Below are positions 45,677 to 56,708 of a stretch of 64,000 nucleotides of DNA, in pieces. Numbering within the stretch: the stretch's first letter is position 1; the number at the start of each line of letters is the position of its first letter. A model generated the notes under the pieces. That model was not told the origin of the DNA and made no database searches. It was given only the letters and a program-made list of their open reading frames with translations. Source of the stretch: Deltaproteobacteria bacterium (GTDB lineage Bacteria; Desulfobacterota; JAENJC01); the NCBI GenBank assembly GCA_030646755.1, contig JAUSKU010000089.1, positions 1 to 64,000 on the forward strand, in the 5' to 3' direction. A program made the translations under genes and the position numbers.

Positions 45677-47119
45677 TTGGAGGATGATATGGCTGGGAAA
45701 AAGCCAGAGAAGAAGACATCTAAAAAAGGCGGGGGATTTATCTTCAGCCTGAAATACAAGATACTTATAGGAATACTCTTCTTTGTGGCAACCTTGATGG
45801 GGACCGTAATAGGGCTGATTAACAAGAATGTCAGGGAGACGATACTTGCGGAAAGCATAGAGAAGGGCCTTGCCGTTGCCAGGGGGATCGCCACCGCCAG
45901 CGAAGACCCGCTTCTGACCAACGACGACCTCACCCTTTTCTCCACCCTGAAAGGGATACAGGATAATACGGGGGTTGTCTACGGGATGGTTGTAGACATG
46001 GAAGGCACCATAAGGGGCCATAATGACGTAAAGCTAAGCGGAAAGCCTTACATCGGGACAGCAGGGTCGTCCGTATTCAAAATAGGAAAGGACTATATCA
46101 TAAATTCTTACATGGGGGAGACAGGGACTACATACGATATCAGCATCCCCATCTTTTCCATAGGCGCAACGGATGAGATAGGAAGGGTACACCTCGGCCT
46201 CTCTGAAAAAACGGCGAGGGAGGCAGTGGAGAAGGCCAGCCGTTATATTATTTACCTCTCCGCCATCGGACTTCTCCTTGGGGGTATTGGCGCATTCCTG
46301 ATGGCAACGGTGATGGTAAAACCGATAAAGCTGCTTGTTTCCGGAGTAAGGGCCATAGGTGAAGGGAAATTCCATCAGAGGATAAACATCAAAAGAAGGG
46401 ATGAGATAGGAGAGCTTACATCGGCCTTCAACGATATGGCCAAGGGGCTTGAGGAAAGGGAGTTTATAAGGAACACATTCCAGAAGTTTGTGCATAAAGA
46501 TATAGTCAATGAGTTATTAAAAAACCCGGATAAGGTTAAGGTCGGCGGTGAAAGAAAGAAGGTTACGGTACTCTTCTCGGATATAAGGGGCTTTACACCC
46601 CTCTCCGAAAACATGCCGCCGGAAGAGGTAGTGGCGCTGCTTAACAGGCACTTTTCGAGCATGCTGCCGATAATAAACAAGAATGGAGGAGTGCTTGATA
46701 AATTCATGGGGGATGCCATGATGGTCACCTTTGGCGCACCTTTCCCGAAGGGTGACGATGCGCTTATGGCCGTAAAGACTGGCCTCATGATGAAAGATAT
46801 GAGAAGGGCACTCAATAAAAATAGGGAAAAAGAAGGGAAGGCGCCAATCCATATGGGAATAGGAATAAATACAGGTTATGTCGTAGCTGGAAACATCGGC
46901 TCAGAGGAAAGGATGGAATACACCGTCTTCGGCGATGTCGTAAATACCGCAGCAAGAATTGAAGGGTTGTCCAGGGAAGAAGACGTCATTATTACAGAGG
47001 ACACCTATAAAGAGATCATGAATTCCGTCACAATAGGCCAGGAGAAGGAAGAGGTTTCTTTAAAGGGGAAGAGCCGGCCGGTTACTATATACAGGGTACT
47101 TAGCATTAAGGAATCGTGA
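45677..47119 (+). CDS. Membrane-bound class III adenylate/guanylate cyclase with HAMP
   Basis: 'VTVLFSDIRGFTPLSENMPPEEVVALLNRHFS', 'LDKFMGDAMMVTFGAP', 'GINTGYVVAGNIGSEERMEYTVFGDVVNTAARIE'. Confidence 0.95.
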   Translation: MEDDMAGKKPEKKTSKKGGGFIFSLKYKILIGILFFVATLMGTVIGLINKNVRETILAESIEKGLAVARGIATASEDPLLTNDDLTLFSTLKGIQDNTGVVYGMVVDMEGTIRGHNDVKLSGKPYIGTAGSSVFKIGKDYIINSYMGETGTTYDISIPIFSIGATDEIGRVHLGLSEKTAREAVEKASRYIIYLSAIGLLLGGIGAFLMATVMVKPIKLLVSGVRAIGEGKFHQRINIKRRDEIGELTSAFNDMAKGLEEREFIRNTFQKFVHKDIVNELLKNPDKVKVGGERKKVTVLFSDIRGFTPLSENMPPEEVVALLNRHFSSMLPIINKNGGVLDKFMGDAMMVTFGAPFPKGDDALMAVKTGLMMKDMRRALNKNREKEGKAPIHMGIGINTGYVVAGNIGSEERMEYTVFGDVVNTAARIEGLSREEDVIITEDTYKEIMNSVTIGQEKEEVSLKGKSRPVTIYRVLSIKES

Positions 47120-47122
47120 GCC

Positions 47123-47147
47123 GTAGGGGCGAACCTTGTGTTCGCCC
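47123..47147. repeat. REP-like palindrome gtaggggcgaaccttgtgttcgccc
   Basis: Same 25-mer as 14942-14966, again immediately after a CDS stop. Confidence 0.7.
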
Positions 47148-47233
47148 AACTTCGTCGCTGCCATAGGTGGAAAGGCAAGGGGGAGTTAAAGAGATATTTT
47201 CGGAGCAGATAGGATTAATGAAAGGATTTATAG

Positions 47234-47842
47234 ATGTTTGAGATATGTAAGGACAAGAGTTATGTTCCCGCCGAGAGGGAGCAGGTTGCGAGACTCATGA
47301 TGTCTTTCAACGAACCTATGGTCGCCCCTTCCCGTCACTCCGCCCAGCCAACCCAGGCCTACATATGCACACTAAAAGAAGGAGAAGGGTTCTCAGTTTA
47401 TATCTATCTTTATCTGACTATTGAAAAGATAGGGATTCTTTATGAATATACAGATAAAATAACTGACACTCAATCACTCCGGACAGCGGAAGATGAGGCC
47501 TTGCAGTTTACAGATGACATGGGATTCATAGTCGATGACCTCAACTTTGAATTTCTTGAAATCTCTGAACAAAATAAACTTCTTGCCTCCATCCCTCTAT
47601 TCAAGACTCCAGCGGAGGTTGTTATTAAAGAAAGAACTTCGGAAGTTGAAGGTGCGGTTAGGGAGGCCGCTGTAGTTGCTGAAACGATCACTGAAAAAGT
47701 CGAAGAGGAAAAAATTGAAGAACTTACTGTAGAGGTTGAAGAAAGGCAACCGATTGAGGAAGGAAAAAAATGGGAACCTGAGCTGTTCCTGACTAAATTT
47801 AGAATTAGGGCAGCGGCTGAAAGAATGAAAAAGAATAAATAG
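47234..47842 (+). CDS. Hypothetical protein
   Basis: Open reading frame, codon use consistent with neighbours; Glu-rich C-terminus. Confidence 0.65.
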   Translation: MFEICKDKSYVPAEREQVARLMMSFNEPMVAPSRHSAQPTQAYICTLKEGEGFSVYIYLYLTIEKIGILYEYTDKITDTQSLRTAEDEALQFTDDMGFIVDDLNFEFLEISEQNKLLASIPLFKTPAEVVIKERTSEVEGAVREAAVVAETITEKVEEEKIEELTVEVEERQPIEEGKKWEPELFLTKFRIRAAAERMKKNK

Positions 47843-47866
47843 GCATCGAAAAAAATGGAGGATTGA

Positions 47867-48613
47867 ATGAATAAAGGCTTTGTACTGTTGTCATTGGTGA
47901 TTTTTGTTCATGTTCAGGGATGCGCGACAAGCAAGGCACAGAAGGAACAGTCCTCGATCCACTACCGCCTTGGGGTCTCATACCTTAACGAAGGTGACAG
48001 TACTTCTGCACTAAGAGAATTGATGGAGGCCGAAAAGTTCTCAAAGGAAGACCCTCAGATATCCAATGCCCTCGGCCTTGCTTATTACAAAAAAGGTGAG
48101 TTTGATCTGGCGATTCAGCAGTTCAAAAAGGCTGTGGAGCTTAATCCGCAGTTTTCAGAAGCCAGAAATAATTTAGGCATCATATATCTGGAAAAAAAGA
48201 TGTGGGATAATGCCATAGATGAATTAATAAGGGCAAGCACGGACCTTCTTTATCCTACCCCTGAATATGCATATACCAATCTGGGATGGGCCTATTTCAA
48301 AAAAGGAGACCCAGTAAAAGCAATTGAATGCTACCAAAAGGCGATAGAAAAAAATCCAAGGTTCCCTCTTGCCCATTATAATATCGGATTGGTCTATTCT
48401 TCCCTCGATAAGACGGACGATGCTGTTGCAGAATATAAAGTAGCCATCAGATACTACCCTACTTATCTTGACGCCCATTACAATCTGGGACTGTCCTACC
48501 TGAAGCTTAACAAAAAGGGGTTGGCTCTGGATGCCTTCAAGGAGGTTGTTCGGATCGGCCCTGACTCTGAAGCAGGGAGGAATGCACAGAACTACTTAGA
48601 CCTGCTGAAGTGA
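47867..48613 (+). CDS. TPR lipoprotein, PilW/PilF/Tgl-like
   Basis: Lipobox 'VHVQGCATS', tandem TPRs 'NALGLAYYKKGEFDLAIQQFKKAVELNP'. Confidence 0.85.
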   Translation: MNKGFVLLSLVIFVHVQGCATSKAQKEQSSIHYRLGVSYLNEGDSTSALRELMEAEKFSKEDPQISNALGLAYYKKGEFDLAIQQFKKAVELNPQFSEARNNLGIIYLEKKMWDNAIDELIRASTDLLYPTPEYAYTNLGWAYFKKGDPVKAIECYQKAIEKNPRFPLAHYNIGLVYSSLDKTDDAVAEYKVAIRYYPTYLDAHYNLGLSYLKLNKKGLALDAFKEVVRIGPDSEAGRNAQNYLDLLK

Positions 48614-48628
48614 GGAGGTTTTTATCAA

Positions 48629-49435
48629 ATGGAAAACATAGGGGAACACATAAAGGAAGAGCGGGAGAAAAAGGGAATAACTATAGAAGAGGCCGCAAAG
48701 GCAACCAGGATAGGGAAGACGTACCTTAAAGCCATAGAAGATGGGGACTTCAGCATACAGTCGCCGGTATTCATGAAGGGCTTCCTCAGGTCTTATGCTG
48801 ATTTTCTGGGACTTGACAGTGCCGATATCCTGGAGAGGTACAAAGGTACTCTGGATGAAAGAGAGGGAAAGGGCAAAACGGAAGAACACAAACTTGAGCC
48901 TGTCAGGAAATCTCGCAAATATGCCGTCACAGCAGTAATAACCTTGTCTCTCATAGCTGTTATAATATTTGCCGTTATATTTACCACCAAGAAGCCAGAT
49001 GTGGCTCCCTCGATGTTCAAACCGTCCCAGGAAGCCGAGTTAGAGCAGCAGGAAGTCGCAATGGTGAACACAACTACTCTTGGGACAATCACATCAGTCC
49101 AGGGGAAACTATTTCAGCCGTTGACCACTTCTGCACTGCCTGCAACCGAGCCTCCAAAACCCGTTGTCCTGACTGTGCAAACGTCTGAAAGACCCAGAAA
49201 GAAATATACCCTCACTATAACAGCCAAAGAGCTGTCGTGGCTCAGGATCAGTGTTGATGAGAAGAATCCAGTGGAAGTACTCCTGAAGAGTGGCGAAACA
49301 GCCAGCTGGTTTGCTGATAGGAAGTTAATAATCACTACAGAAAAAGCCGCCGGGATAGATCTGACACTTAACGGCAAGTCCTTGGGAAGATTGGGAGAAT
49401 CAGGAAAGGTGGTAACAAAGACGATACCGGAATAA
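48629..49435 (+). CDS. RodZ-like HTH/TM protein with DUF4115-type C-terminus
   Basis: 'GEHIKEEREKKGITIEEAAKATRIGKTYLKAIEDGDF', TM, 'KELSWLRISVDEKNPVEVLLKSGETASWFADRKLIITTEKAAGIDLTLNGKSLGRLG'. Confidence 0.9.
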   Translation: MENIGEHIKEEREKKGITIEEAAKATRIGKTYLKAIEDGDFSIQSPVFMKGFLRSYADFLGLDSADILERYKGTLDEREGKGKTEEHKLEPVRKSRKYAVTAVITLSLIAVIIFAVIFTTKKPDVAPSMFKPSQEAELEQQEVAMVNTTTLGTITSVQGKLFQPLTTSALPATEPPKPVVLTVQTSERPRKKYTLTITAKELSWLRISVDEKNPVEVLLKSGETASWFADRKLIITTEKAAGIDLTLNGKSLGRLGESGKVVTKTIPE

Positions 49436-49465
49436 TACAGGCATGGGGTTATGAGATGTTAGATT

Positions 49466-49501
49466 CATTAGTGTTAGAAGTTACCAACACTGACACTAAT
49501 G
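49466..49501. other. 12-bp-stem hairpin between rodZ-like gene and tRNA-Asp
   Basis: cattagtgttag-aagttaccaaca-ctgacactaatg; no clear T tract. Confidence 0.55.
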
Positions 49502-49517
49502 GCTGGTACCAATAAAA

Positions 49518-49594
49518 TGGCGGAGTCGACGGGGCTCGAACCCGCGACCTCCTGCGTGACAGGCAGGCGTTCTAACCAACTGAACTACGACTCC
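49518..49594 (-). tRNA. tRNA-Asp (GTC), CCA encoded
   Basis: GGAGTCGTAGTTCAGTTGGTTAGAACGCCTGCCTGTCACGCAGGAGGTCGCGGGTTCGAGCCCCGTCGACTCCGCCA folds as a cloverleaf. Confidence 0.97.
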
Positions 49595-49683
49595 GTATAG
49601 AAGTGGCCAGTTGCCGGTGTTCGGTGGTCAGTAAAAACAAGCATGCTGATCACAGATCACTGACTACTGATCACTGTATTTCA

Positions 49684-49759
49684 TGGTGGGCGAAACAGGG
49701 ATCGAACCTGTGACCCTCTGCTTGTAAGGCAGATGCTCTCCCAGCTGAGCTATTCGCCC
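49684..49759 (-). tRNA. tRNA-Val (TAC), CCA encoded
   Basis: GGGCGAATAGCTCAGCTGGGAGAGCATCTGCCTTACAAGCAGAGGGTCACAGGTTCGATCCCTGTTTCGCCCACCA. Confidence 0.97.
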
Positions 49760-49821
49760 TAAAAACTCGTAAGCCGTAAACAGTAAACTATTTTTTCAGC
49801 TCACGGCTCACGCCTAAGAAA

Positions 49822-50097
49822 CTACTTGTTTACTGCATCCTTTAAAGACTTACCTGCTTTAAACTTAGGTGCAGTGGATGCCTTTATCTTTATCTCTTTC
49901 CCGGTCTGAGGATTCCTTCCCTTCCTAGCAGCCCTCTTGGCTGTGCTGAAGGTCCCGAACCCTACCAGTGTCACCTTGTCGCCCTTCTTGAGCGCATCGG
50001 AAACGCTTGAGGTAAAGGCATTAAGTGCCTTCTCAGCAGTGGTCTTCGGAATCCCGGCCTTTGCTGCTATCCTGTCAACCAACTCTGTCTTTGTCAT
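49822..50097 (-). CDS. HU family DNA-binding protein
   Basis: '[28 protein letters not shown]', '[29 protein letters not shown]'. Confidence 0.97.
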   Translation of the reverse strand: MTKTELVDRIAAKAGIPKTTAEKALNAFTSSVSDALKKGDKVTLVGFGTFSTAKRAARKGRNPQTGKEIKIKASTAPKFKAGKSLKDAVNK

Positions 50098-50214
50098 TTT
50101 TCTCCTCCCCTTCTCAAAAGTTTTAAACCAAAAGCAGGTAATTAAATACCAGCTATGAAGGCCTATGTCAAGAGAATTTTTAACGGTAGAGAGCTTTCAA
50201 ATCACACTAAAGAG

Positions 50215-52658
50215 CTAATGCTTTGTCAACTCACTTTCCATCTTCTCCTGGAAACGCGCATTGACAGTCTCTTCTCTCCTGAAAATCATATCCCCAGGGC
50301 TGTCAAAGACTATGGCATTTCTGAGAACCTCGTCCATGCTCTCCACAAAAGTTACGTTAAGGGAGTTTAAGATGTACGAGGGTATCTCCTTCAGGTCCTT
50401 CTCGTTGTACCTCGGCACAAGGACCTTCTTTATATTGCCCCTGTGAGCTGCCAGGAGCTTTTCCTTAAGTCCTCCTATCGGCAGGACCCGCCCCTGGAGG
50501 GTTATCTCCCCTGTCATTGCCAGGTTCCCCTTAACAGGCTTTCTCAAAAGGGCAGATGCTATGGATGTGGCAATGGTTATCCCGGCAGACGGACCGTCTT
50601 TTGGAATAGCGCCTTCCGGCACATGAATATGAAGGTCAACCTTCTGGTAAAAGTCTCTCTCCAGGCCAAGTTCATCTGCCTTCGACCTGACATAACTCAG
50701 GGCAGCCTGGGCGGATTCCTGCATGACATCCCCGAGCTTACCCGTGATGATAAGCTTTCCCTTCCCAGGCATAACACTAACCTCGGTCTCAAGGAGGTCG
50801 CCTCCCTGCTCGGTCCAGTCACCCCTATCCTGTCTTTTTCCGCCGCACTGCTGAAGCGGAACTTAGGCACGCCAAGGTATCTGGGTATCGCTGAAGACAC
50901 CACCCTGACGCTGTGTCCCCTCCCCTTCTTAACAACCTCTTTAGCCACCTTCCTGCAAATGGCAGCAATCTCCCTTTCAAGGGTCCTTACACCGGCCTCT
51001 CTTGTATACAGCTGGATTATGGTCCGCAGCGACCCTTCGGAGACAGCAAGGTTCTCTTTTTTGAGGCCGTGAGACTCCATCTCCTTCGGGACAAGGAAGT
51101 CCTGTGCTATCTTTATCTTTTCAATCTCAGTGTAGCCAGGTATACGGATAATCTCCATCCTGTCCAGCAAAGGGTAAGGTATGGAATGGACGGTGTTTGC
51201 CGTGGTTATGAACATGACCTCCGAGAGGTCATAGTCAAGGTCCAGATAGTGATCGTTGAATGTACAGTTCTGTTCCGGGTCCAAAACCTCCAGAAGGGCT
51301 GAGGCAGGGTCTCCCCTGAGGTCATGGCTCATCTTGTCTATCTCGTCAAGGAGGAACACAGGGTTATTGGACTTGGCCTTTTTCAAGGACTGGATTATCT
51401 TCCCCGGAAGGGCGCCGATGTACGTCCTTCTGTGCCCCCTGATCTCGGCCTCGTCCCTGACACCGCCCAGCGAGATCCTGACGAACCTCCTCCCCATCGA
51501 CCTGGCAATGGACTTAGCGAGGGATGTCTTTCCAACTCCCGGAGGGCCGACGAGACAGAGGATGGGTCCCTTCATCTTCTCTACCAGGCTGTGCACTGAG
51601 AGGTATTCAATTACCCTCTCCTTGACCCTTTCAAGGCCGTAATGGTCCTCGTTCAAAACCTTCTCGGCCTCGTCTATTCCAGGTTTTTCCGTGGTCTTTT
51701 CGTACCATGGAAGGGATAGAAGGCATTCTAGGTAGTTTCTCACCACAGTGCCTTCTGCAGACATCGGGGCCATCATCTTCAGTTTTTTAAGCTCCTTCTG
51801 GGCCTTTTCAGTGGCCTCTTCCGACATCTTCTTGCCTGCGATCCTTTCCTCGATCTCCTTTAATTCATCCCTGAATTCGTCCTTCTCTCCGAGCTCCTTC
51901 TGGATCGCCTTCATCTGCTCGTTGAGATAGTAATCCTTCTGGTTCTTCTCCATCTGCTTCTTTACACGGCCTCTTATCTTCTGCTCTACCTGAAGCACCT
52001 CTATCTCGGACTGCATGAGGGCGAATATCCTCTCCAGCCTCTCGCCTGGGTCGTCTATCTCAAGGACCGACTGCTTGTCCTCGAGCTTCAACTGAAGATG
52101 GGCTGCCACAGTATCGGCAAGCCTGGCAGGGTCCTCTATGGCTGCAACAGGCATCAGGATCTCAGGCGGGATCTTTTTATTGAGTTTTACATAAGACTCA
52201 AAGGCTGAGTTGACGCTCCTCATGAGGCCGTCAACCTCAGAGGTGACCTCAAGCCCTTCGTCCATCTCCTCCGCCTCGACTAAGAAATAGTCCTCATTAG
52301 GTATAAATCTTTTTACCCTTCCCCGCTTTCTCCCTTCCACCAGCACCTTAACCGTGCCGTCAGGAAGACGGATGAGTTGGACCACGCCGCTGATGGTTCC
52401 TACCGTGTACATATCCTCTTCAGCCGGTTCATCGACCTTTGCGTTCTTCTGGGCGACTAAGAGTATCTCCTTTTCCTGCTTTAACGCCATCTCCAGAGAG
52501 TTAATCGACCTCTCCCTTCCAACGAACAGAGGAACCACCATGTGGGGATAAACTATTATATCCCTTAGGGGGAGAAGCGGTATAACGTTTCTGTTCATGC
52601 CTGATTTTGGATTTTTTTGATACATAGCCATGTTATGCCGATTCGGCTTCCCTTTCAT
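50215..52658 (-). pseudogene. lon: Lon protease, frameshifted (N-terminal/AAA+ ORF 52658-50697; proteolytic C-terminal ORF 50772-50215)
   Basis: '[49 protein letters not shown]' in ORF 1; '[20 protein letters not shown]' catalytic Ser in ORF 2; frames differ with the break near 50810-50825. Confidence 0.88.
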
Positions 52659-53877
52659 ATATGATTATCGGTTTCTCCTTATTAAGGATCACCTCTTCGC
52701 TGATCACGCACTCCCTGATATTGGACTGAGATGGGATCTCGTACATGAGGTCCAGAAGGGTGTTTTCAAGGATGGACCTTAGTCCCCTGGCGCCTGATTT
52801 CCTTTTTAAGGCCTCCTTTGCCACGGCGGCAAGGGAGCCATTTGTAAACCTCAATTTTACACCTTCAAACCCGAAGAGCTTCTCATACTGCTTGATCAGC
52901 GCGTTCTTAGGTTCAACAAGGATCTTTACAAGGGCATCCTCATCGAGTTCGTCAAGGGTTGCAACGACAGGGAGCCTGCCTATAAACTCAGGGATAAGGC
53001 CGAACTTGACAAGGTCTTCCGGCTGGACACCGGAAAGTGTCTCACCCACCCGCATCGCAACCTTCTGTTTTATCTCAGCTCCGAATCCAAGTGACTTGGA
53101 ACCTGTCCTCCTCTCTATGATGCTTTCGAGGGCGTTAAAGGCCCCGCCGCAGATAAAGAGTATGTTTGTTGTGTCTATCTGAAGGAATTCCTGCTGAGGG
53201 TGCTTCCTGCCGCCCTTCGGAGGGATGCGGGCTATCGTACCTTCCATCAACTTCAGCAGGGCCTGCTGCACCCCTTCCCCGGAAACGTCCCTTGTTATGG
53301 AGGGGTTGTCCGACTTTCTGGATATCTTGTCTATCTCGTCAATGTAAACTATGCCCCTCTGGGCCTTTTCTACATCATAATTTGCGGCCTGCAGAAGGCT
53401 GAGCATGATGCTTTCAACATCCTCACCCACATAACCTGCCTCTGTTAGTGTTGTCGCATCGGCAATGGTAAACGGGACGTTAAGGATCCTTGCCAGGGTC
53501 TGTGCAAGCAGCGTCTTCCCTGAACCGGTGGGCCCGATCAGGAGGATGTTGCTCTTCTGAAGCTCCACTTCGTCACCCTTAAACTTGAATTCAATCCTCT
53601 TGTAATGGTTATGCACGGCAACGGACAGTATCTTCTTGGCCCTTTCCTGTCCGATCACGTATGAATCAAGTATCTCTTTTATCTCGACGGGCTTAGGGAC
53701 GTCAGACACCTTTGTGATTACATCCTCCCGCTCCTTACCCTCGGTAAGTATCACATTACAAAGCTCTACGCACTTATCGCATATAAAGACGGAAGACCCT
53801 TCTGCAGCAATAAGCTTCGCCTCATCCTGGCCCTTACCGCAGAAAGAACAGCTTCTCTTTTTAACTTCTTTGTTCAT
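52633..53877 (-). CDS. clpX: ATP-dependent Clp protease ATP-binding subunit ClpX
   Basis: Zinc finger '[31 protein letters not shown]', '[21 protein letters not shown]'. Confidence 0.97.
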   Translation of the reverse strand: MNKEVKKRSCSFCGKGQDEAKLIAAEGSSVFICDKCVELCNVILTEGKEREDVITKVSDVPKPVEIKEILDSYVIGQERAKKILSVAVHNHYKRIEFKFKGDEVELQKSNILLIGPTGSGKTLLAQTLARILNVPFTIADATTLTEAGYVGEDVESIMLSLLQAANYDVEKAQRGIVYIDEIDKISRKSDNPSITRDVSGEGVQQALLKLMEGTIARIPPKGGRKHPQQEFLQIDTTNILFICGGAFNALESIIERRTGSKSLGFGAEIKQKVAMRVGETLSGVQPEDLVKFGLIPEFIGRLPVVATLDELDEDALVKILVEPKNALIKQYEKLFGFEGVKLRFTNGSLAAVAKEALKRKSGARGLRSILENTLLDLMYEIPSQSNIRECVISEEVILNKEKPIIIYEREAESA

Positions 53878-53936
53878 TTTTATTTAAAATCTCCTTTTTT
53901 CATGATGCGTGGGGGCGGCAAATACTTAGAGTTACG

Positions 53937-54521
53937 TCATACCCGCTTGGTAATCACTTCATCCACTATCCCGTATTCTATGGCCTGTGTTCCGTCCATG
54001 AAGAAGTCCCTCTCCGTATCCTTTTGTATCTTGTCAATGTGCTGGCCTGTGTGCTTTGAAAGGATACCGTTCAATTCCTCCCTGAGCCTTAATATCTCCT
54101 TGGCATGGATGCTTATCTCCGTCGCCTGCCCCTTAACTCCACCCATTGGCTGATGTATGAGGATACTTGAATGGGGCAGGACAAATCTCTTCCCCTTCTC
54201 ACCGGCAGCCAGGAGTACAGCCCCCATGCTGGCCGCCTGCCCCATGCAGATCGTCGATATTTTTGGCTTAATATACTGCATGGTGTCATATATTGCAAGG
54301 CCGGCAGTTACGCTCCCACCGGGGGAATTGATATAGAGCTGGATATCTCTTTCGGGGTCCTCGGCCTCCAGAAAGAGAAACTGGGCAATCACAAGGTTGG
54401 CCACATTGTCATCAATGGCCGTTCCCAAAAGGATTATCCTGTCCTTCAGAAGGCGGGAATATATGTCATATGCCCTCTCTCCCCTTCCTGTCTGCTCCAC
54501 TACCATCGGGATCAGTGTCAT
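53937..54521 (-). CDS. clpP: ATP-dependent Clp protease proteolytic subunit ClpP
   Basis: '[35 protein letters not shown]'. Confidence 0.97.
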   Translation of the reverse strand: MTLIPMVVEQTGRGERAYDIYSRLLKDRIILLGTAIDDNVANLVIAQFLFLEAEDPERDIQLYINSPGGSVTAGLAIYDTMQYIKPKISTICMGQAASMGAVLLAAGEKGKRFVLPHSSILIHQPMGGVKGQATEISIHAKEILRLREELNGILSKHTGQHIDKIQKDTERDFFMDGTQAIEYGIVDEVITKRV

Positions 54522-55783
54522 ATCTCCACCACCTTTGCCTTGCTTATGACAAAGTCAAAGATCTTGTCATCCAGTATCTCCCTGCGGACGCCGTCCAGAA
54601 GCTTGTTCTTTTCATAGTAGCCTCTGATCGCAGCAATATCTACATGGGCCTCGGTTGCCATGGAGTTCAATCTCTCTTCAAGCTCACCATCGGTCACCCG
54701 CAGCCCCTCTTTCCTTGCTATCTCCATCAATATCAGGGCGCCCTTAACCTGTTTCAATGCGCGCTTCTCCAGATCGTCACCGCCCTTTTCGATCTCTTTG
54801 TCTATATCAATGCCGGACTTGCCGTATTTTTTCTTAATATCCTCCATGAGATAATCTTTCTGTTTCTTTACCATGGACGGCGGGACCTCAAAGGAGTTCC
54901 CTTCTATCAACAGGTCCATGACATCTTCCTTCATCCCGGCCTTTATCTTAGCCTCTTCGTCCCTTTCCATCCCCTTCCTGACAAAGGCCTTAAGCTCATC
55001 CGCTGTCCCAAAGCCTAAGTCCTTGGCAAACTCATCATCTGCTGAAGGGAGTATCTCTTCCTTTACTCCTTTAAGCTCGACCTTAAAGGTTGCATCTTTC
55101 CCTGCAAACTCCTTATGATTGTAATCCGCAGGGAATTTTACACTTATCTCCCTTTCTTCCCCTTTGGACATGCCGAGAAGCTGCTCCTCGAACCCGGGGA
55201 TGAAATGTCCGCCTCCGATCTTAAGCGGCACCCCTTCACCTTTTCCTCCTTCGAAGGGAACTCCGTCCATAAACCCTTCAAAATCTATAATGGCAGTGTC
55301 TCCGTCCCTGAGGGGACGGTCAACATCGTTCAGGGTCAGGTTCTTCCTTCTCAGGGCCTCAATCCTCTCCTCCACCATCTTATCGGTGACAGATACCTTT
55401 CCCTTTTCTATCCTCAGCCCCTCATAACCCATTAGTTCTATTTCAGGTCTTATCTCAACGATCGCCGTATATTTGAAGGGACTCCCAGGTATGAACGATT
55501 CAGCCTCTATCTCAGGCTCAGACACCGGAAAGATGGCCTTCTCTGATAAAGCCCTGTTAAAGCTGTCGTTTATAATCTTCGATGTCACGTCATATTCGAC
55601 TTGATCCTTATAGGACCTCTCCAGGAAGCTGCGCGGAACCTTCCCCTTTCTGAACCCGTCCATCTTTACCTGATTTTTTAGCCTGCCATAGGCGGCCTCA
55701 ATCTCCGATGCAACATCCTCTGCGGGTATCTCAACACTTATCCTCCTCTTTACCTCTCCGATACTTTCTACATCAAATCTCAT
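54518..55783 (-). CDS. tig: Trigger factor
   Basis: N-terminal ribosome-binding '[15 protein letters not shown]', FKBP-like domain, position upstream of clpP. Confidence 0.96.
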   Translation of the reverse strand: MRFDVESIGEVKRRISVEIPAEDVASEIEAAYGRLKNQVKMDGFRKGKVPRSFLERSYKDQVEYDVTSKIINDSFNRALSEKAIFPVSEPEIEAESFIPGSPFKYTAIVEIRPEIELMGYEGLRIEKGKVSVTDKMVEERIEALRRKNLTLNDVDRPLRDGDTAIIDFEGFMDGVPFEGGKGEGVPLKIGGGHFIPGFEEQLLGMSKGEEREISVKFPADYNHKEFAGKDATFKVELKGVKEEILPSADDEFAKDLGFGTADELKAFVRKGMERDEEAKIKAGMKEDVMDLLIEGNSFEVPPSMVKKQKDYLMEDIKKKYGKSGIDIDKEIEKGGDDLEKRALKQVKGALILMEIARKEGLRVTDGELEERLNSMATEAHVDIAAIRGYYEKNKLLDGVRREILDDKIFDFVISKAKVVEI

Positions 55784-55952
55784 GAATCTCCTCTCAAATT
55801 ATAATTTTTTCAAGCTGCACGGTTCATATAATCCTCCATGTAAGAAAGGAGGAATAAAGGGATAAGTCCTGCACCCTAAATTTTGAATATATCAGATTTG
55901 GTTCTTCAGGAAAAGTGAAATTTATCATCAAAGTTCACACGGACGGTATTGA

Positions 55953-56612
55953 CTAAATCGATCTGCAAAATTCTTCTTTCAACGGACACCCTTCGCACTT
56001 AGGCTTCGGCTTGCAATAATCCTTACCGAGCCTGACTATAAGGGCATGGTATTCATTGAAAAGCTTGACATCATGGGGAAGGGAGTCCATGAAGATTTCC
56101 TGGACTTCATGGTATGTCACATCCTCTGAAAGCAGCCCAAGCCTGTTAAATATCCTGGCCGTGTATGCATCTACAACAAAAATCGGGTATCCTCCCGCAT
56201 AGAGGAGTATTGAGTCAGCGGTCTCCGGACCTATCCCTTTGACCTCCAGAAGTTCGTGCCTGAGGGCCTTCAAATCAAGGGAAAACATCTTCTTAAGGCT
56301 CCCGCCGTGCCTTTTAAAAAGGTAATCTATGAAATATTTAAGCCTTCCGGCCTTTATATTGAAGTACCCTGAGGGCCTTATAAGCATTGCCAGATGGTTG
56401 TGATTTACGTTTCTGAGACCTTCAGGAGAGAGGATTCCTTCTGCCTTAAGGTTTGCTATCGCCTTCTCCACATTCCCCCAGTTTGTATTCTGGGTCAGAA
56501 TGGCGCCGACAATAACCTCAAAAGGCGTGTCCCCCGGCCACCAGTGCTGGGGGCCATATTCTTTGAAAAGCGTCTTATATATCTTTAATAGAATATCTCG
56601 TTTTTTCATCAA
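55953..56612 (-). CDS. Endonuclease III-like HhH-GPD DNA glycosylase with 4Fe-4S cluster
   Basis: 'LLEVKGIGPETADSILLYAGGYPIFVVDAYTARI'; 'CKPKPKCEGCPLKEEFC'. Confidence 0.93.
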   Translation of the reverse strand: MMKKRDILLKIYKTLFKEYGPQHWWPGDTPFEVIVGAILTQNTNWGNVEKAIANLKAEGILSPEGLRNVNHNHLAMLIRPSGYFNIKAGRLKYFIDYLFKRHGGSLKKMFSLDLKALRHELLEVKGIGPETADSILLYAGGYPIFVVDAYTARIFNRLGLLSEDVTYHEVQEIFMDSLPHDVKLFNEYHALIVRLGKDYCKPKPKCEGCPLKEEFCRSI

Positions 56613-56708
56613 AAAACACTAATTAACCACAAAGTTCACAAAGAACACAAAGTTAAAGCATAAGACTTTTTGCCTCTCTTTGAGACCTTTGTGCCCTTTG
56701 TCGTAAAT

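Noticed and set aside
49466-49501. Hairpin as a Rho-independent terminator
   Set aside because: Long loop and no T tract on either side; kept only as an unclassified hairpin.
49603-49680. Repeated tgatcac/gatcactga motifs near the tRNA genes, and similar gtcaggggtcag runs at 61013-61079, as a CRISPR-like array
   Set aside because: Units are short, irregular and without spacers; they look like common intergenic low-complexity palindromic repeats.
50215-50772. The second lon ORF as an independent Lon-like protease gene
   Set aside because: Its sequence continues the same Lon protein exactly after the frame break, so a frameshift is the simpler explanation.
56625-56705. aaccacaaagttcacaaagaacacaaag...ctttgtgccctttgtcg intergenic repeat as an RNA gene
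   Set aside because: Resembles a widespread intergenic palindromic repeat type; no structure specific to a known RNA.
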